A stretch of DNA of 5,251 nt, taken from positions 1 to 5,251 of the forward strand of contig CALJXB010000166.1 in assembly GCA_937974415.1 (NCBI GenBank). The letters run 5' to 3'. Numbering within the stretch: the first letter of the stretch is position 1; the number at the start of each line of letters is the position of its first letter. Of this stretch, positions 1-5,251 are shown piece after piece. Under the pieces are notes generated by a model, which ran no database searches, had not been told where the DNA came from, and saw nothing but the letters and a program-made list of their open reading frames with translations. This DNA is from an uncultured Kiloniellales bacterium (GTDB lineage Bacteria; Pseudomonadota; Alphaproteobacteria; Kiloniellales; JAKSDN01). Made by a program: the position numbers and the translations under genes.

Positions 1-918
1 CGCCCGGCGTCGCTCGGCGTCCTGATCCTGATCTATTCCGTCCTCACTTGGGGCGGCATGGCGGTGTTCGGCCGCGAGACCTGGCTCGCCCGGGGCGAGG
101 CCTTCTCCGTCGTCTTCGGCCTGCTGGCGCGCTTTGCGCCCCTGGACGGCGGCGGCCCGCCGGCCGGCGAGATCGGCGATGACGGCAATAACGCCGCCGG
201 CCTCACCCTGCGGCCCTACGGCGTTGGGCTGCTGGCCGTCCGCCCGCTCGGCACCTCGGCGGTCTGCCTGGTTCTGCTGATGCTGGCGACCGTGACCTAC
301 GACGGCATCGGCGAGACGCCGCTATGGGCCGGCTTCCTCGACTGGGTGGTGGTGAGCGAGAGCCTGCGCGCGCCCTTGCTGGCCCTGCAGAGGAGCGGCG
401 TCGATCTGCTGGCTTTTCTGCGCAGCCTGGGCCTCGTGGCGACGCCGCTCGTGTTCTTCGCCACCTATGCCCTGTTCAGCCGCCTCACCGCGGCGGTCGT
501 GGTGCGGGCCGGCGGTGAAGCCTCGACCTGCGCCGCGGCGGGCGCCTTCGTGCTGACCTTGGTGCCCATTGCGCTCGCCTATCACCTGGCCCACTACCTG
601 TCGTACCTGCTGCTGGCCGGCCAGTTCATCCTGCCCCAGGCCTCCGATCCCCTCGGACTGGGCTGGGATCTCTTCGGCACCGCCAACTGGGCGATCGACA
701 TCGGCATCGTGAGCATCAAGGCCGTCTGGTGGATCGCCGTGGTCGCGGTGGTCGTCGGCCACGTCTACGCCGTCTACCTGGCCCATGTCATGGCCCTTCG
801 GCTCTACGGCAGCGGCCGGGCGGCGCTCCTGAGCCAGCTGCCCCTGGTGCTGCTGATGGTGGCCTACACCATGATCAGCCTGTGGATCCTCTCCCAGCCC
901 ATCGTTGAGACGGGGTAA
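1..918 (+). CDS. Polytopic membrane protein of unknown function, 5' end missing
   Basis: The frame is open from base 1 to a TAA at 916-918, giving 305 visible residues. A first ATG lies at 58, but the codons before it already encode a hydrophobic helix (residues 4-18), so the gene almost certainly starts left of the window. About six membrane segments can be read, near residues 4-20, 83-99, 143-168, 178-205, 234-256 and 280-298. A polar loop lies at 48-72. Several patterns look conserved-type: GEAFSVVFGLLARFAP (32-47), HLAHYLS (195-201), SDPLGLGWDLFGTA (215-228) and GHVYAVYLAH (253-262). From memory, similar sequences occur as hypothetical membrane proteins, some labelled fenitrothion hydrolase in actinobacteria; I would not trust that label as a function. 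Histidines 195, 198, 254 and 262 lie in or near helices and could bind a metal or heme, which is inference. The gene converges with ruvX, 16 bp apart. The reading frame is near certain, the function is unknown. Confidence 0.85.
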   Translation, partial: RPASLGVLILIYSVLTWGGMAVFGRETWLARGEAFSVVFGLLARFAPLDGGGPPAGEIGDDGNNAAGLTLRPYGVGLLAVRPLGTSAVCLVLLMLATVTYDGIGETPLWAGFLDWVVVSESLRAPLLALQRSGVDLLAFLRSLGLVATPLVFFATYALFSRLTAAVVVRAGGEASTCAAAGAFVLTLVPIALAYHLAHYLSYLLLAGQFILPQASDPLGLGWDLFGTANWAIDIGIVSIKAVWWIAVVAVVVGHVYAVYLAHVMALRLYGSGRAALLSQLPLVLLMVAYTMISLWILSQPIVETG

Positions 919-934
919 AGCCGGGCGGGTGGCC

Positions 935-1416
935 TCAGGCGTCGCGCTTCCGCTGGGTTGCCAGGGCGTCGAGGGCGCCCTGCAGGATGTAGGCGGCGGC
1001 CATCTTGTCGACCACCTGGCCGCGGCGCTTGCGGGTCATGTCGGCCTCGGCGATCAGCAGGCGCTCGACTGCCGCGGTCGACAGGCGCTCGTCCCAGTAG
1101 GCCGCAGGCAGGTCGAGGCCACGCTCGGCCAGGTTGGCGGCGAATTGGCGCACTGATTGGCAGCGCGGCCCCTCGCTGCCGTCCATGTTCACCGGTAGAC
1201 CGATGACCAGGCCGCCCACCGTCCGATCCCGGCAGATGGCGCCCAGCGCCGCCACGTCGTCGCCCAGCTTGCCGCGCGCGAGGGTCTCGAGCGGCGAGGC
1301 GACCGCGAGGCCCCGGTCCGAGAGCGCCAGGCCGACGGTCTTGGCCCCCACGTCCAGGCCGAGCAGCCTCTCTCCCTTCGCTAGGTTTTCAGCCAGATCA
1401 ATGATGTCTTGGACGA

Positions 1417-1420
<4 letters not shown>
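935..1420 (-). CDS. ruvX: RuvX/YqgF family putative Holliday junction resolvase
   Basis: This 161-residue cytoplasmic protein has the RNase H-like fold of the YqgF/RuvX family, with usual family length about 130-160. Visible motifs in order are [17 protein letters not shown] (19-35) with the first acidic residue D23, [14 protein letters not shown] (72-85) with E83, WDERLST (109-115), and [11 protein letters not shown] (136-146) with D138. D23, E83 and D138 are the expected metal-binding acidic residues, so the active site looks intact. Family members cut branched DNA in vitro or take part in 5' end maturation of 16S rRNA (E. coli YqgF); which applies here cannot be told. The start is GTG at 1420-1418, overlapping the TGA of the upstream reductase in the sequence GTGA. 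I see no good Shine-Dalgarno sequence before it, so translational coupling is likely. The 18-residue lead before the first motif resembles that of other alphaproteobacterial members, supporting this start. It is the last gene of the dcd-reductase-ruvX unit. Confidence 0.95.
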
Positions 1421-2400
<980 letters not shown>

Positions 2401-2414
2401 GGCCCCCGGCGGCC

Positions 2415-3557
2415 CTAGCGCCGGAAGTGCTTGCTGAGCGCCAGGCCCTGGTACTGGTAAGACGAGCCGATGCCCTGGCCGTAGGGCCGGTCGGTCTTTT
2501 CCGTGAGGCGCTCGAAGGCGAGGCGGCCGACGATCTGGCCGTCCTCGATCATGAAGGGCACCTCGTGGGAGCGCACTTCCAGCACCGCCTTGGCGCCCTG
2601 GTGGCCGCTCGCCGACATACCGAAGCCGGGGTCGAAGAAGCCGGCGTAGTGGACCCGGAACTCTCCCACCAGGGTGTCGTAGGCGATCATGTCGGCGGCG
2701 TGGTCGTCGGGTATGGCGATGGTCTCCTTGGAGGCCAGAATGTGAAACTCGTCGGTCTTGAGCACCAGGCCGCCGCGCTCCGGCCGGGTCACCGGATCCC
2801 AGAAATCGGCCGGGTCGTAGTGGCCGACCAGGTCCACGTCGATCGGTGCCTCGACCCGGCGCGCCCGGTAGCCGACAAGCTTCGAGTTGGGGTCGCCGGT
2901 CAGGTCGACCGAGACGCCGACGCGGCCACGCTTGATGTCGACCACGTTCTCACCCTTGATCAGCACGTCGTCCTTCTGCAGGTCGCGGACCAGACGCTCG
3001 CTGGGCCTGGGCGCGCCACGCTTGATGCGCAGTTGCACGAGGCGCGAGCCGGTGCGCGCGATGACGTTGAAGCTGCGCGGCACGATCTCGGCCCACAGCG
3101 GGCCCTCGTACTGCTCGGCGATGCTGTCGAACTCGGTGCTGTGGTTCGAGATGACCCGGGCGAAGACGTCGAGCCGGCCGGTCGAGCTCTTGGGGTTGGC
3201 GACCGCCGACATGCGCTTTTTCAGGTTGAGGCCCTCCAGGAGCGGCACGATATAGACCCGGTCGCGCTCGAGGCGGGCGCCGTTCGTTAGATCCAGCTCT
3301 TCCTCGGCCAGCCACGCGAGCTTCTCGTCGACGCCGTGGCCGCGGCCGGGCAGGAAGCTCGCGGGCACCCGGTAGGCCTTGGCGCCCAGGCGCAGATCGA
3401 GGCTGGCCGGCTGCAGCTGCACCTCGTCAAAGGGCACCGCCGTCACGATTTCCTTGCGCTGGAAGGCGCCCTGGTACCACTGGGCCGGATAGATGCCCGA
3501 GCGGCGGCTCGGCTCCTCCACGTTGGGCAACCAGGCCTGCATCGCCGCTTCGCTCAT
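2415..3557 (-). CDS. dcd: dCTP deaminase, long two-domain alphaproteobacterial form
   Basis: This 380-residue enzyme is predicted to deaminate dCTP to dUTP, feeding dTMP synthesis through dUTPase. Common Dcd proteins are about 190 residues; this one is about twice that, with two dUTPase-like halves. The first half has [10 protein letters not shown] (49-58) and [12 protein letters not shown] (121-132), matching the SLD and RSS-GRL substrate motifs. The second half has [12 protein letters not shown] (302-313), the DPGF motif, then [11 protein letters not shown] (325-335), where E327 is the likely catalytic glutamate by comparison with E. coli E138, and a C-terminal Y/Q-rich tail (367-371). Each half keeps part of the usual motif set. 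An in-frame GTG at 3572 would add five residues (MGDDD), but the ATG at 3557 has GGGAG 8 nt upstream (3570-3566), so I choose ATG. The stop is TAG at 2417-2415. It is the first gene of the minus-strand unit and is followed after 14 bp by the reductase. Confidence 0.94.
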   Translation of the reverse strand: MSEAAMQAWLPNVEEPSRRSGIYPAQWYQGAFQRKEIVTAVPFDEVQLQPASLDLRLGAKAYRVPASFLPGRGHGVDEKLAWLAEEELDLTNGARLERDRVYIVPLLEGLNLKKRMSAVANPKSSTGRLDVFARVISNHSTEFDSIAEQYEGPLWAEIVPRSFNVIARTGSRLVQLRIKRGAPRPSERLVRDLQKDDVLIKGENVVDIKRGRVGVSVDLTGDPNSKLVGYRARRVEAPIDVDLVGHYDPADFWDPVTRPERGGLVLKTDEFHILASKETIAIPDDHAADMIAYDTLVGEFRVHYAGFFDPGFGMSASGHQGAKAVLEVRSHEVPFMIEDGQIVGRLAFERLTEKTDRPYGQGIGSSYQYQGLALSKHFRR

Positions 3558-3565
3558 GTCATCGT

Positions 3566-3570
3566 CTCCC
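3566..3570 (-). promoter_or_regulatory. Ribosome binding site of dcd
   Basis: On the minus strand GGGAG (3570-3566) lies 8 nt before ATG 3557. It decides between this ATG and a GTG five codons upstream at 3572, which has only a poorly placed GGGG run before it. Confidence 0.6.
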
Positions 3571-3641
3571 ACGGCTCGTCATTTCGCCCCTTGTCCGCCG
3601 CTCACCAAGATATTAAAACTGCCCATTCTTTCAATGAATTA

Positions 3642-3662
3642 GTATCCACAGATAAATCCACA
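3642..3662 (+). promoter_or_regulatory. Two tandem DnaA-box-like sequences
   Basis: GTATCCACA (3642-3650) differs from the DnaA box TTATCCACA at one base, and AAATCCACA (3654-3662) differs at two. They are in the same orientation with starts 12 bp apart. They lie within a 70-bp segment (3601-3670) of about 34% GC by hand count, in a window of about two thirds GC. They overlap the candidate dcd promoter, which would suit DnaA control of a nucleotide-supply gene. Two imperfect boxes can arise by chance, and no origin-type gene neighbourhood is present. Confidence 0.3.
3646..3655 (+). repeat. Direct repeat CCACAGATAA, copy 1
   Basis: Ten-base sequence identical to 3805-3814 and in the same orientation, 159 bp apart within the same intergenic region. 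Copy 1 overlaps the candidate dcd -10 element and the end of the first DnaA-box-like site. It is short, but its composition is atypical for this GC-rich window. Confidence 0.45.
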
Positions 3663-3678
3663 TCTAAAGCACAGTCAA
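3649..3678 (-). promoter_or_regulatory. Weak candidate promoter for dcd-reductase-ruvX
   Basis: Reading the minus strand, TTGACT at 3678-3673 matches the -35 consensus at five of six bases. With 18 nt spacing the -10 would be TATCTG (3654-3649), three of six. With 17 nt it would be TTATCT, which is poor. The -35 element is convincing, the -10 is weak. The predicted start near 3642 would leave a leader of about 85 nt before the dcd ATG. The site sits in the most AT-rich part of the window, and the -10 overlaps the repeated CCACAGATAA sequence and adjoins the DnaA-box-like elements, so a regulator could occlude it (inference). Confidence 0.3.
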
Positions 3679-3684
3679 ACCCCT

Positions 3685-3719
3685 GAATCACACGGGATTG
3701 TGCCAGATATCCCCGATTC
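3685..3719. repeat. Interrupted dyad carrying two GANTC sites
   Basis: Outer arms GAATC (3685-3689) and GATTC (3715-3719) are complementary, and so are inner arms GGGAT (3694-3698) and ATCCC (3709-3713). The arms are separated by 4 nt on one side and 1 nt on the other, with a 10-nt loop. Both outer arms are GANTC, the recognition sequence of the alphaproteobacterial cell-cycle methyltransferase CcrM. The dyad lies just upstream of the candidate dcd -35, a position fitting an operator or methylation-sensitive site (inference). Confidence 0.35.
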
Positions 3720-3804
3720 GCACAGGGGGGAATTGGCGGCAAAGGCTACGCCGCCGACCCTCTCGAAAGGCCGTAATCGACCCCACATTAGCGATGTCCA
3801 CGCA

Positions 3805-3814
3805 CCACAGATAA
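3805..3814 (+). repeat. Direct repeat CCACAGATAA, copy 2
   Basis: Second identical copy of the sequence at 3646-3655. It ends 18 bp before the acetyltransferase ATG, just upstream of its ribosome binding site. The two copies thus lie near the 5' end of each divergent transcript and could be sites for one shared regulator (inference from position only). Confidence 0.45.
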
Positions 3815-3822
3815 GCTCTGCT

Positions 3823-3826
3823 AAGG
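3823..3826 (+). promoter_or_regulatory. Ribosome binding site of the acetyltransferase
   Basis: AAGG lies 6 nt before ATG 3833, a normal Shine-Dalgarno spacing that supports this start. I could not find a convincing -35/-10 pair for this gene in 3740-3820. Confidence 0.55.
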
Positions 3827-3832
3827 TCCGCT

Positions 3833-4339
3833 ATGCTTTTGGAAACCGAACGGCTTGTCATCAGGCCTTTCAGGCCTGATGACGAAGCGGAAGCCATAGA
3901 ACTCTTCATCGACCCAGGCTTCATGGTCTGGTCGCTCGATCCGCCGCACAGTCGGGACAGCGCGCGGGCCAAACTGCAAGGCTTCATCGACCTTCACCAC
4001 GTCCGCGGCATTTCCAAGCTCGCCGTATTCGTCCGGACCGGGCGGCGTCTGGTTGGCTATTGCGGCTTTGGTCTGGAGCCGATCGACGGGCCGCCGGCAC
4101 CGGAACTCGGCTTTCGCCTTTATCCCGAGGCTCGCGGTAAGGGCTTTGCCACCGAGGCTGCCCGGGCCGTCGTGGCGGACGCCTTTGCGCGTCTCGACAT
4201 GCCCTTCGTTCAAGCCATCGTTGCGGAAGACAATACGGCTTCGCGACGCGTGCTGGAGAAACTCAATATGATCCATCGGCGCAATGTGATGCTGCATGGG
4301 CACGAATGGATGCTTTACCGCCTGGACGCGTCGGCCTGA
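3833..4339 (+). CDS. GNAT family N-acetyltransferase (RimJ/RimL-like)
   Basis: This 168-residue cytoplasmic protein has the layout of the Acetyltransf_3 (RimJ/RimL-type) branch of the GNAT superfamily, which moves acetyl from acetyl-CoA to an amine. It opens with the typical ETERLVIRPFRPDD (4-17). The core has ELGFRLYPEARGKGFATEA (91-109), where R101-G102-K103-G104-F105-A106 is the pyrophosphate-binding motif A. It continues with VAEDNTASRRVLEKLNM (130-146), the motif B region in which N134 and S137 are usual. Length is normal for the family. The substrate cannot be inferred; protein N-terminal alanine or serine, small amines and antibiotics are all possible. Codon use differs from neighbours: GAA outnumbers GAG, and CTT, AGG, CCT, AAA, AAT and one ATA occur. 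This suggests more recent acquisition or low expression. A 12-bp perfect hairpin lies within codons 9-17. The start ATG has AAGG 6 nt upstream, and the stop is TGA. Confidence 0.93.
   Translation: MLLETERLVIRPFRPDDEAEAIELFIDPGFMVWSLDPPHSRDSARAKLQGFIDLHHVRGISKLAVFVRTGRRLVGYCGFGLEPIDGPPAPELGFRLYPEARGKGFATEAARAVVADAFARLDMPFVQAIVAEDNTASRRVLEKLNMIHRRNVMLHGHEWMLYRLDASA
3857..3883 (+). repeat. Perfect 12-bp inverted repeat inside the acetyltransferase start region
   Basis: GTCATCAGGCCT (3857-3868) and AGGCCTGATGAC (3872-3883) are exact reverse complements separated by TTC. They encode residues 9-17 (VIRPFRPDD). In the mRNA this would make a very stable hairpin beginning 24 nt after the first base of the start codon. 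Both R-P pairs use AGG CCT, unusual codons here; common CGC/CCG choices would abolish the stem. The structure may slow translation or bind a dimeric regulator, which is inference. Confidence 0.7.
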
Positions 4340-4378
4340 AGCGAAGATTTTGGGACCGGGTGCCGAACGGCCGCCCTC

Positions 4379-4396
4379 CGGGCCCCTAGGGGCCCG
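4379..4396. repeat. 18-bp perfect GC palindrome, possible terminator or operator
   Basis: CGGGCCCCTAGGGGCCCG is its own reverse complement over 18 bases, starting 40 bp after the acetyltransferase stop. As RNA it can fold to a 7-bp all-GC stem with a CTAG loop. No T-run follows, so it is at best an unusual intrinsic terminator. Its position between two same-strand genes fits transcript-end protection, termination, or an operator for the channel gene whose candidate -35 lies 36 bp downstream. Confidence 0.5.
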
Positions 4397-4431
4397 CCGA
4401 TGCGCCGAGCGCGGCCCCCGCTCCTTTGAGC

Positions 4432-4460
4432 TTGACGCGCCGCACCGCGCCGCCAAATAA
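4432..4460 (+). promoter_or_regulatory. Candidate promoter of the sodium channel gene
   Basis: TTGACG (4432-4437), preceded by C as in many alphaproteobacterial -35 elements, matches the consensus at five of six bases. Seventeen bases further lies the AT-rich AAATAA (4455-4460), a weak -10. The predicted start near 4467 gives a leader of about 26 nt before GTG 4493. A GAGTC site (GANTC type) at 4470-4474 falls in this leader. Confidence 0.35.
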
Positions 4461-4480
4461 GCAGTCGGTGAGTCTCAACC

Positions 4481-4487
4481 GGGAAGG
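4481..4487 (+). promoter_or_regulatory. Ribosome binding site deciding the GTG start of the channel
   Basis: GGGAAGG (4481-4487) ends 5 nt before GTG 4493. An in-frame TGA at 4469-4471 excludes any start further upstream, and no ATG or GTG lies between that stop and 4493. So 4493 is the first possible common start codon and also the best supported. Confidence 0.6.
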
Positions 4488-4492
4488 CATCA

Positions 4493-5251
4493 GTGCAGAC
4501 ACCATTCGACGGCCGCGGCGACCCGGGCGACGACCTGCGGCGGGTTCCGCCGAGTCAGGAGGGCGTGCTGGGCTGGGGCCAGGCGGTCCTGGAATCCCTC
4601 TGGTTTCAGCGTGCAATCACCGCCGTCATCGCCGTCAACGCGGTGACCCTCGGCCTCGAGACCAGTGCCACGGTCATGGACCGGGCCGGCGGCCTACTGG
4701 TCGCCGTCGACCGCCTGTGCCTAGCCCTCTTCGTGATCGAGCTCGCCGCGAAGCTGGTGGTCTACCGGACCCGGTTCCACCACGACCCGTGGAACGTCTT
4801 CGACTTCATCGTCGTCGGCATCGCCCTGGTGCCGGCCACGGGGAGCCTTTCGGTGCTGCGGGCGCTGCGCATCTTGAGGGTGCTGCGCCTGGTCTCCGCG
4901 GTGCCCTCCATGCGGCGGGTGGTCAGCGCGCTCTTGTATGTTATTCCGGGCATGGGGTCGATCGTTGCCTTGCTCGCCCTGGTGTTCTACGTGTTCTCGG
5001 TCATGGCGACCAAGCTCTTCGGGGCCAGTTTCGCGGAGTGGTTCGGGTCGATCGGGGCCTCGGCCTACTCGCTGTTCCAGGTCATGACCCTGGAAAGCTG
5101 GTCCATGGGCATCGTGCGCCCGGTGATGGAGGTCTATCCTTACGCCTGGCTGTTCTTCCTGCCGTTCATCCTGATCACCTCGTTCACCGTCCTGAACCTC
5201 TTCATCGGCATCATCGTCGACGCCATGCAGAGCCAGCATGAGGCGGAGCGC
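4493..5251 (+). CDS. Voltage-gated sodium channel, NaChBac/NavAb type, 3' end missing
   Basis: The frame runs open from GTG 4493 to the window end: 253 residues, no stop. It is a six-helix inner-membrane channel subunit of the bacterial Nav family, which forms homotetramers conducting Na+ on depolarisation. After a polar 37-residue N-terminus come S1 (about 38-57, ending NAVTLGLET), S2 (about 68-91, with E83 and K87), S3 (about 100-114, WNVFDFIVVGIALVP, with D104), and S4 with gating arginines R123, R126, R129 and R132 at three-residue intervals. The S4-S5 linker AVPSMRRVVSAL (136-147) leads to S5 (about 153-176). The pore filter TLESWSMG (199-206), with E201 as the key glutamate, matches the NavAb/NavMs filter as I remember it. 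S6 (about 218-245) ends in VDAM. N235 aligns with a conserved S6 asparagine. The cytoplasmic coiled-coil tail expected for the family lies beyond the edge. All functional elements visible are intact. Assignment as a Na+ rather than Ca2+ channel rests on the filter sequence. Confidence 0.96.
   Translation, partial: MQTPFDGRGDPGDDLRRVPPSQEGVLGWGQAVLESLWFQRAITAVIAVNAVTLGLETSATVMDRAGGLLVAVDRLCLALFVIELAAKLVVYRTRFHHDPWNVFDFIVVGIALVPATGSLSVLRALRILRVLRLVSAVPSMRRVVSALLYVIPGMGSIVALLALVFYVFSVMATKLFGASFAEWFGSIGASAYSLFQVMTLESWSMGIVRPVMEVYPYAWLFFLPFILITSFTVLNLFIGIIVDAMQSQHEAER

Noticed and set aside
919..934. Bidirectional terminator between the membrane protein gene and ruvX
   Set aside because: Convergent stops would suit one, but I see no stable stem and no T-run in or near the 16-bp gap.
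2427..3290. 287-codon plus-strand open frame antisense to dcd
   Set aside because: Composition is that of an antisense shadow (Val/Ala/Asp/His-rich) with no recognisable domain, and it lies fully inside a well-supported gene.
3601..3720. Possible chromosomal replication origin
   Set aside because: AT-rich DNA with two DnaA-like boxes is suggestive, but there are too few boxes and none of the usual origin neighbours (dnaA, hemE, parAB) is present. I keep it only as a possible regulatory site.
3735..3755. Stem GGCGGC/GCCGCC with a 9-nt loop upstream of the acetyltransferase
   Set aside because: A 6-bp GC stem is common by chance at this base composition, and nothing adjacent indicates a function.
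3821..4456. 211-codon minus-strand open frame opposite the acetyltransferase
   Set aside because: The plus strand carries clear GNAT motifs. The minus-strand product has no domain and no ribosome binding site that I could find.
4426..5241. Long plus-strand open frame of 271 codons overlapping the channel gene
   Set aside because: Its translation is a low-complexity Pro/Arg/Gly/His mix with no family motifs. The other plus-strand frame encodes a complete set of Nav channel motifs, so this is an artefact of high GC.

Overview
This looks like a chromosomal stretch from a GC-rich alphaproteobacterium. By eye about two thirds of bases are G or C, and codon third positions are strongly GC-biased except in one gene. 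The grounds for the lineage call are the long two-domain form of dCTP deaminase, which is typical of alphaproteobacteria, and the form of the RuvX protein. A Rhodospirillales-type organism is my guess. A voltage-gated sodium channel at the right edge would suit a marine, saline or alkaline habitat. I see no phage, transposon, CRISPR, tRNA or rRNA.

Layout: (1) 1-918, plus strand, is the 3' part of a polytopic membrane protein of unproven function, cut by the left edge. (2) 935-3557, minus strand, is a compact apparent operon read dcd (long dCTP deaminase) -> aldo/keto reductase -> ruvX. The first gap is 14 bp and the second junction is a 4-bp GTGA overlap. It converges on the membrane protein with only 16 bp between stop codons. 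(3) 3558-3832 is a divergent intergenic region. It contains an AT-rich patch, DnaA-box-like sequences, a repeated 10-mer, a dyad carrying two GANTC (CcrM-type) sites and a weak dcd promoter candidate. (4) 3833-4339, plus strand, is a GNAT N-acetyltransferase whose codon use is less GC-biased than its neighbours and whose start region carries a perfect 12-bp hairpin. (5) 4340-4492 holds an 18-bp perfect palindrome, a promoter candidate and a good ribosome binding site. (6) 4493-5251, plus strand, is the first 253 codons of a NaChBac/NavAb-type voltage-gated sodium channel. Its voltage sensor, selectivity filter and S6 are present, and its C-terminal tail is cut by the right edge.

How the genes relate: dCTP deaminase (dUTP supply for dTTP) and RuvX (Holliday-junction resolvase-like, also implicated in rRNA processing) are nucleic-acid housekeeping functions. 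The reductase between them is co-transcribed by position but has no obvious link to them. The acetyltransferase and the channel are probably separate units. I do not see a clearly new multi-gene system. The points most worth checking are the partial sodium channel, the hairpin in the acetyltransferase gene, the clustering of GANTC sites, and the histidine-bearing membrane protein.
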